From Mycobacterium saskatchewanense (GTDB lineage Bacteria; Actinomycetota; Actinomycetes; Mycobacteriales; Mycobacteriaceae), in the NCBI RefSeq assembly GCF_010729105.1, contig NZ_AP022573.1, forward strand, positions 4,526,001 through 4,590,000: a DNA stretch of 64,000 nt, given 5' to 3'. Positions 58,256 to 64,000 of the stretch are shown piece by piece. Below the pieces are notes generated by a model. The model did no database searches, was not told where the DNA came from, and was given only the letters and a program-made list of their open reading frames with translations. Every line of letters starts with the position of its first letter. The first letter of the stretch is position 1. The translations under genes and the position numbers were made by a program.

Positions 58256-59040
58256 AGGACGCGAGAGCAGCGTGCCAGGAACACCGGCGAGAAAACTCGA
58301 GCCATGACTTTGGCGGCGGCAGCTTTGGCGCCGACCGTGACCGTAGGCTTTCCGCCCATCAATGCCCGGTACCCCGCCTCGGCCACGGCTCGGGCGTCGA
58401 GCTTCTCCGTTTCGTAGATGCGCTTCATGAGCGAAGAGCCGCGATAGCCCGCGATGTCCGCGGTTGCCGCGAACTTGGATTGAAACGAACCAGGGGCGAC
58501 ATTGGTGACTTGGACGCCATAGTGTTTCAGCTCGGCTCCAAGTGCCACAGCGAAGGTGTTGATGAAGCCTTTAGAGGCCCCATAGGCCGCGAACTTGACG
58601 GTCGGCGAGAAGCCGGCCGAGGAACCCATCATTAGGATCCGACCCCGGCCGCGTTGCTTCATGCGTTCCCCGAACAGCATTGACAGTTTGGTCGACGTGA
58701 CGACGTTGAGCATCAACATCCTCTCGACCTTGGAAAGGTCGATTTCGCAGGGCGCGCCGTAGGCCGCGAATCCGGCATTGTTGATCAGTATGTCGACCTG
58801 GTGTCCTTGGCTGTCGCACCAGGCCATCAGCTTCTCAGCCGCATGCTGTTCGCAAAGGTCAGCCTGCTGTGTCACGAGGCGCCCATCACCGGGATCCAAA
58901 TCGTCCGCGAGTGCCTGTAATTCCTCATCGAGGAGGCTCACCGCGAGCACGCGGTAGCCATCGGCAAGGAGCAGTCGAACGTACTCACGTCCGGCGCCCG
59001 CGCCGGCGCCAGTGACCAGCGCGACATCGGCGTGCGGCAT
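58252..59040 (-). CDS. SDR family oxidoreductase
   Basis: A 262-residue short-chain dehydrogenase. Cofactor loop VTGAGAGAGREYVRLLL, NNAGFAAYG, a Ser in LMMGSSAGF and the catalytic YGASK. The C-terminal part ends in a basic, hydrophobic tail (AKVMARVFSPVFLARC) seen in steroid-dehydrogenase-like members. It probably oxidises an alcohol intermediate. It is separated from the TetR gene by 240 bp and translationally coupled to DUF2889. Confidence 0.88.
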   Translation of the reverse strand: MPHADVALVTGAGAGAGREYVRLLLADGYRVLAVSLLDEELQALADDLDPGDGRLVTQQADLCEQHAAEKLMAWCDSQGHQVDILINNAGFAAYGAPCEIDLSKVERMLMLNVVTSTKLSMLFGERMKQRGRGRILMMGSSAGFSPTVKFAAYGASKGFINTFAVALGAELKHYGVQVTNVAPGSFQSKFAATADIAGYRGSSLMKRIYETEKLDARAVAEAGYRALMGGKPTVTVGAKAAAAKVMARVFSPVFLARCSRVL

Positions 59041-59280
59041 CTAGGAACCTCCTTTCGACTCTGTCGGCGACCCTTTTCGGGCCGCAGTCTCATGGTGGGA
59101 GTCCATACGTCAAATGGTGCAGTTGGGTGTTCTGTAGTCCGGAACCCGGACTTCCGGGAGGCGCCGCTAGGGTCCCTCGGCGCATGTGTGGGCGACGGCA
59201 ACCAGGGGCGTCCGGCGACGATATGGAATTGCCGATGTGCTGTGGCGGAAAGCAATTCGTGGCCACGGCCGGATATGTGG

Positions 59281-59943
59281 TCAAGCGTCGGAGGCCGGTG
59301 CTACCGCGACAAGGCCGTCGAGAAAGACCGCGCAGATTATCCGGGCGATCGATGCGGCGTCTTGTTCGCCCTGCGGGTCAAACCAACGATGCATCCAGTT
59401 GAGGGAGCCCTGAATGATCAAGGCCAGGACTCGAGCGTCTCCCAAGTCTCGGAACTCCCCGGCGTCCACGCCTTCGGCGATGAGACGCTCCATCGTGTCC
59501 ATGAAGAAGTCCGCAAGTTGAGCCAGGCGCTGTTGGTCTGGATCCGGTATGGCATCGCACGGCAAGCGCCTCATGTCTTCTTGCACGAAGACGTGGAGGG
59601 CCGGGTAATGCGTGTCGAACGACACGACGACTTGAGAAATCAACGCACTCAACCGGCTTCTTGCGGTTCCGGGAGCCGAGCTGACTGACTGCGCCTGGGC
59701 GACGACCGTCTCGATTGACTCCAAGATCACTGCCCGAAACAATTGTGTCTTGCTGCCGAAATAGTAGTAAAGGGTGGCGCGGTCGACATTGAGGGTTTGG
59801 CTGATCTCGGTAAGGCTGGCCTGCGACAAACCCCTGCTGTGGAAGACATCGGCGGCAGCCTTGAGCAATTCCCGGCGCCTCATCGAATACAGCCGACTCG
59901 GCTCGTGGCTGGCTCGCTGTCGTTTTCGCGACAGCTCGCTCAT
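59281..59943 (-). CDS. TetR-family regulator of the Rieske block
   Basis: A 220-residue TetR protein. The HTH (about 40-63) is SLTEISQTLNVDRATLYYYF. The ligand part (DTHYPALHVFVQEDMRRL, LNWMHRWFDPQ) resembles the TetR at 38 kb, so the two are paralogues. ATG 59943 overlaps the ferredoxin stop (ATGA). It is cotranscribed with the oxygenase genes, so autoregulation through the distal promoter upstream of 63977 is plausible. No repeat like those of the island was found around it. Confidence 0.88.
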   Translation of the reverse strand: MSELSRKRQRASHEPSRLYSMRRRELLKAAADVFHSRGLSQASLTEISQTLNVDRATLYYYFGSKTQLFRAVILESIETVVAQAQSVSSAPGTARSRLSALISQVVVSFDTHYPALHVFVQEDMRRLPCDAIPDPDQQRLAQLADFFMDTMERLIAEGVDAGEFRDLGDARVLALIIQGSLNWMHRWFDPQGEQDAASIARIICAVFLDGLVAVAPASDA

Positions 59944-60302
59944 CCCGGTGGGCTCGAATCGGCGCTGACTTGGTCGGTCGTCGGCTCATCGGCGTCGTCG
60001 ACATCGATGAGGACGCGACCGTCGACCACGCGCGTCGGGTAGGTCCGCAGTGGCTGAAGAGCGGGAAGGCACAGTGCGCGGCCGTCGCGTACATCGAACC
60101 GTGCCAGGTGCAATGAGCAGACAATTTCGTAACCCTCGAGTTCGCCGTCGTCGGCCAATGACCATTGCTCGTGGCTGCAGGAATCCTGTGTGGCGTAGAA
60201 GTGGTCGCCGATACGGTACACGGCAACATGGGCCGCCCCAGGTAGGCGACAGAGCTGACCATCGGCGAGGTCGTCCACTCTGAGCTCAAACGTTCTTGAC
60301 AT
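59940..60302 (-). CDS. Rieske 2Fe-2S ferredoxin
   Basis: A 120-residue ferredoxin. The cluster motif is complete: CSHEQWSLADDG, then CSLHLARFD (CxH ... CxxH). It carries electrons to the Rieske oxygenase encoded upstream. ATG 60302 was chosen because an AAAGGTGG site precedes it; a GTG six bases earlier is an alternative. No reductase gene lies in this block; the flavoreductase at 29.6 kb is a possible donor. Confidence 0.92.
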   Translation of the reverse strand: MSRTFELRVDDLADGQLCRLPGAAHVAVYRIGDHFYATQDSCSHEQWSLADDGELEGYEIVCSLHLARFDVRDGRALCLPALQPLRTYPTRVVDGRVLIDVDDADEPTTDQVSADSSPPG

Positions 60303-60369
60303 AGCCACCTTTCGGATCGCTTCGTTGCTTCGCTACTGCGTCCGCAGCGGACACCCAATCGAACGGCCC

Positions 60370-61149
<780 letters not shown>

Positions 61150-61159
61150 TGGCGCAGCT

Positions 61160-61660
61160 TCAAAGGATGATGCTGATCTTGCCGTGTGGATCAAGGACCT
61201 CATGGTCCAAGACCGCACAGCGATAACGGATCTTCATCTGGCCGCCCGACAATGTGAGCCCGTAGCGGTAGCTGCCCACGTAAAAAACTTCCGTGCCGTT
61301 TCGGGATCGAAAGATTGTGAAGTTGGCGACCGCTTCGGCCTCCTGGGGTCCAGCGTTGAGGACACGAACGTTGCTGATCATGCGACGGGTCCTGCTGTGC
61401 GGGAACTCCGCATGTGCGGTTGGCTTCGACAATCGGATGACTCGCTGTTCGAGCATCGGACGCCGATCGTGGATCAGCGAGAAGGAGTCTTCCGGGGCGC
61501 ACTGCGGCCGGTCCGACGCCGGGACCTCGTAGAGGCAGTCGAGTGTGAAAAGGTCGAGCCATTCCTCGAGTCTCCAGTCGTCGAGCAAGGCGGCTTCGTG
61601 GTACAGAAAGTCCTCGACGTCGCTGCGGGTGAGTCCGGCGTTCGTGACTGCGGCGGTCAC
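61160..61660 (-). CDS. Aromatic-ring-hydroxylating dioxygenase, beta subunit
   Basis: A 166-residue NTF2-fold protein of the small subunit family: VEDFLYHEAALLDDWRLEEW, then DLFTLDCLYEVPASD and TRRMISNVRV. Length and order after the alpha subunit match the family. The GTG at 61660 overlaps the alpha subunit stop (GTGA). It has a structural role in the hexamer. Confidence 0.92.
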   Translation of the reverse strand: MTAAVTNAGLTRSDVEDFLYHEAALLDDWRLEEWLDLFTLDCLYEVPASDRPQCAPEDSFSLIHDRRPMLEQRVIRLSKPTAHAEFPHSRTRRMISNVRVLNAGPQEAEAVANFTIFRSRNGTEVFYVGSYRYGLTLSGGQMKIRYRCAVLDHEVLDPHGKISIIL

Positions 61661-63036
61661 AGGGCCGCGGCTTCGTTGCGGGCCGGCTCCAAGGCCGGGC
61701 CACTCGGTGAAGACCCAAGGTACGAGGTGTCGTAGTGGGGACCTTCGCGGTGGCCGGGTTGACCGGTGATGCGAGTATTCCATTGGCGCCAAAAGCACCG
61801 CATCTGAAGTTCATCCACCGCGGTCGGCTGCTCCGAACCCAATCCCCGGGAAATGTCGGACCACTCCACTTCGTGCATCGACGAGAAGCCCCGTTGGCAT
61901 TGCTCGAGTCCTTCGACATCATCCGGGGTGGCCAGGCCGGCTGGGCCCCAGAAAGTCAATGCGTTGTCGATGCGGTAACGCTTCAATTCATCTGAGGCGT
62001 CAGCGGGCATGAGTTGCCAGCCGGTGATCTCGGTCTTATCGGGCGCCAGGGGGAACATCGTTCGGACCTGGATTCCGAAGTTGAGGTCGATCAGCGCCAT
62101 GTTCGGGAAGATGATGGCGTTACGTGTGGTGTTGAGCATGCGTTTGGTGTGCGGTTCCCCGAGGCGTTGCACGGTTTCAGCACGCCGAGCCACCGTGGCA
62201 TCCCGGATCTCTTCAGACATCAATGGCATTCCGAGCTCGGGGCTTTCGACCACGGCATGTCCATTACCCAAATCGCAACCCAGTCCATTGCCCTGCTGGG
62301 CGACGAGCCCCGGGGTGACTCCGAGATTCAACATCATCTCGAAGTAGGTTTGATGCACGGTGAAGCCGTGGTAGCCATCGCAACTGTTCTCCATCAGCAG
62401 CTTCCAGTTCGCCCGCATCGAATAGTTGTGCGTTCCCTGCACAATCTGCATGCCGCTGGAAGACTGATCGGCCACGAGATCGATCACGTGCTTGGCGTCA
62501 CCGAGGTACTCGGGCAGCGGCGGAGCATCCGTTGAGTATGTCAAATACGTGAAACCGCCGTAGGTTTCGGTGCGAGGTTTGAACAGTCCGTGGTCGGCGC
62601 GCGAGAAGTGCTCACTGTAGCGCTGCCCGTCGGGGACATTGATCAGAGCACCTTGGTTGTCATAGGCCCAGCCATGGTAGAAGCAGACGAAGTTCTTACG
62701 GTTGCCCCGCCGCTCCCGGCATACTTCCGCTCCGCGGTGGCGACAGGTATTGAGCATCACCTGGATTCCACCGTCGCGGTCGCGTGCGTAGATGACGGTA
62801 CGGCCACCCACCCGCCGAGTTTGAAAGTCGTTGGGCCGTGGAATTTCCGACTCATGGCCGACGTAGAGCCAACACTTGGCGAAGATTTCCTCTTGCTCGC
62901 GCCGGAAGATCTCCTCGGAGGTGAAAGCCGATCGGTGCACACGGAAGAGGTTCTTCTCGCGGTCGTCGACGACCAGCGATCGTGATTGCGCATGGATCAT
63001 GCTGTTGCCTTTCGTCATTTCCGAGTCACCGTTCAT
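61657..63036 (-). CDS. Rieske non-heme iron oxygenase, alpha subunit
   Basis: A 459-residue large subunit. The Rieske site is CRHRGAEVC ... FYHGWAYD (residues about 96-125). The mononuclear iron region is MENSCDGYHGFTVHQTYFE, with two His ligands. It adds molecular oxygen to a ring as a cis-diol or as a monooxygenase. The ATG at 63036 overlaps the stop of the extradiol dioxygenase gene; a start 12 codons later (63000) has a better ribosome site. With the beta subunit, ferredoxin and SDR it forms a ring-attack system. The substrate cannot be predicted. Confidence 0.93.
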   Translation of the reverse strand: MNGDSEMTKGNSMIHAQSRSLVVDDREKNLFRVHRSAFTSEEIFRREQEEIFAKCWLYVGHESEIPRPNDFQTRRVGGRTVIYARDRDGGIQVMLNTCRHRGAEVCRERRGNRKNFVCFYHGWAYDNQGALINVPDGQRYSEHFSRADHGLFKPRTETYGGFTYLTYSTDAPPLPEYLGDAKHVIDLVADQSSSGMQIVQGTHNYSMRANWKLLMENSCDGYHGFTVHQTYFEMMLNLGVTPGLVAQQGNGLGCDLGNGHAVVESPELGMPLMSEEIRDATVARRAETVQRLGEPHTKRMLNTTRNAIIFPNMALIDLNFGIQVRTMFPLAPDKTEITGWQLMPADASDELKRYRIDNALTFWGPAGLATPDDVEGLEQCQRGFSSMHEVEWSDISRGLGSEQPTAVDELQMRCFWRQWNTRITGQPGHREGPHYDTSYLGSSPSGPALEPARNEAAAL

Positions 63037-63977
63037 GAGCTCGCCGGTAACAGGGGAGCGCCCGGGGTCGGGCTCACCGCGGCCGTGGCCGCCGGGTCGG
63101 CCACGGTGAGTACCCGCGTCGAGGGTTCGATTGCGATCTCGGGCAGCGGCGATAACCAGATATCGGTGGTCTCGGCCGACATTGGCAGGACCCGAGTTCG
63201 GTGGGTGGCATCGTCGACCTGAGGATGCCCAGTACAGAACTCGACCGCGAATCCGCGCTCCTCGTCTTTCATGTATACGCCGATCGACCCCGACGGGGCG
63301 TGGCGCAGCAGGTCGTCGCGCAGCTTGACTCCGTGGCGTAGTGCGTTGTTGCGGAAGCGCATGACATCGTCGATTGACTCGACCTGAATGCAGAAATGGT
63401 TGAACGCCGAGCGTGGAGCGCGAATGAGGACTAGTGAGTGATGGTAGCGGTCACCGGCGCGCATGAAGACCACGTTGTCGGCGATCCAGTCGGAAGGTTT
63501 GAAGGCGAGCACCTCCTGATGGAAGCGCGCCGCGTGATCGAATTCGGCCGTGGCCCATCCGGCGTGCAGGAACTTTTCCATGGTCACACCGGTGTTGACC
63601 GGCGCAACGCCGCGTTCGTGCATCCCTGAGTAGACTTCGATGTCCGTGCCACCTGGGTCGGTGAAGCGCAGCCAGTGCGACACCCGATCCGACCGGGGGT
63701 CGCCGCCTTCGGTGAATTCGATGCCCCAGTTCGTGAGACCGTCGCGGATGGCCGGGTACGACTCCTCGCCCGTGACCTCATACCCGATGCGTTTAACGCC
63801 TTGCCTCGTGCCCTCTTCGAGTCGGATCCAGTGATGGTCGCGTCCGCCCGTCATGAAAGCGGTGCGCCCGACGACTTCGGTCAGGTCCAGTCGTGCAAAG
63901 CGCGAATAGAACGCGGTGGCTTCAGCAAGATTGTTGACACCGATAACCAGGTAGCCGAACTTGTGGATGAGATCCAT
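63033..63977 (-). CDS. Extradiol dioxygenase, two-domain VOC (type I)
   Basis: A 314-residue protein with two VOC domains. Iron ligands of the second domain are His in FLHAGWATAEF, His in FNHFCIQVES and Glu in FAVEFCTGH. It resembles 2,3-dihydroxybiphenyl dioxygenase relatives and would cleave a catechol next to its hydroxyls. The ATG at 63977 has a GAGAGGA site. It is the most upstream gene of the block seen here; its promoter is at or beyond the window end. Confidence 0.88.
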   Translation of the reverse strand: MDLIHKFGYLVIGVNNLAEATAFYSRFARLDLTEVVGRTAFMTGGRDHHWIRLEEGTRQGVKRIGYEVTGEESYPAIRDGLTNWGIEFTEGGDPRSDRVSHWLRFTDPGGTDIEVYSGMHERGVAPVNTGVTMEKFLHAGWATAEFDHAARFHQEVLAFKPSDWIADNVVFMRAGDRYHHSLVLIRAPRSAFNHFCIQVESIDDVMRFRNNALRHGVKLRDDLLRHAPSGSIGVYMKDEERGFAVEFCTGHPQVDDATHRTRVLPMSAETTDIWLSPLPEIAIEPSTRVLTVADPAATAAVSPTPGAPLLPASS

Positions 63978-64000
63978 GACTGTCCTCTCGGATGGTGAGC

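Overview
The window reads as chromosomal DNA of a Mycobacterium or close relative. Base composition and GC3 are high, GTG starts are common and many genes overlap by ATGA or GTGA. Lineage-specific families are present: a complete yrbE-mce operon with Mce-associated proteins, an MPT51/FbpD-like secreted protein, a DUF732 secreted protein and several FadD/FadE-type enzymes. No tRNA, rRNA, CRISPR array or intact insertion sequence was seen.

Positions 1-11.4 kb look like ordinary accessory or core genes: a BlaI-type repressor with the first codons of an M56 sensor peptidase, an NRAMP-like and a CDF metal transporter, a double hot-dog hydratase, a lipoprotein, a DUF1254/DUF1214 protein, a NYN-domain protein, an alpha/beta hydrolase, a FadD31-like acyl-AMP synthetase and a DUF732 protein.

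Positions 11.4-53.8 kb are a catabolic island: aldo-keto reductase and cupin, MPT51-like protein, yrbEA-yrbEB-mceA-F importer, cyclase, paired acyl-CoA dehydrogenases with a crotonase and an iron-sulfur flavoreductase, P450 with ferredoxin, SDRs, an NTF2-FMO oxygenase, thiolase-fold and DUF35 proteins, a TetR regulator, dehydrogenase-complex E2- and E1-like proteins, a VOC-FAH-hydroxylase-thiolase-CoA ligase run, and two Mce-associated membrane proteins with a CAP protein. The island is tied together by twelve copies of one palindrome, TCAAC-N6-GTTGA. They lie almost entirely between genes, and in at least eight the GTTGA arm supplies the -35 hexamer of a plausible promoter. I read this as one undescribed TetR-type regulon for import and breakdown of a hydrophobic, probably cyclic, compound. 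The TetR gene at 38.0-38.7 kb is the leading candidate repressor.

Positions 54.4-64 kb are a second catabolic block, all on the minus strand. Read in transcription order it holds an extradiol-type VOC dioxygenase, Rieske oxygenase alpha and beta subunits, a dihydrodiol-dehydrogenase-like SDR, a Rieske ferredoxin, a second TetR regulator, another SDR, a DUF2889 protein, an acyl-CoA ligase and an ACMSD-like amidohydrolase. It carries none of the twelve palindromes that I could find, so it is probably controlled separately. The substrates of both blocks cannot be read from sequence alone.
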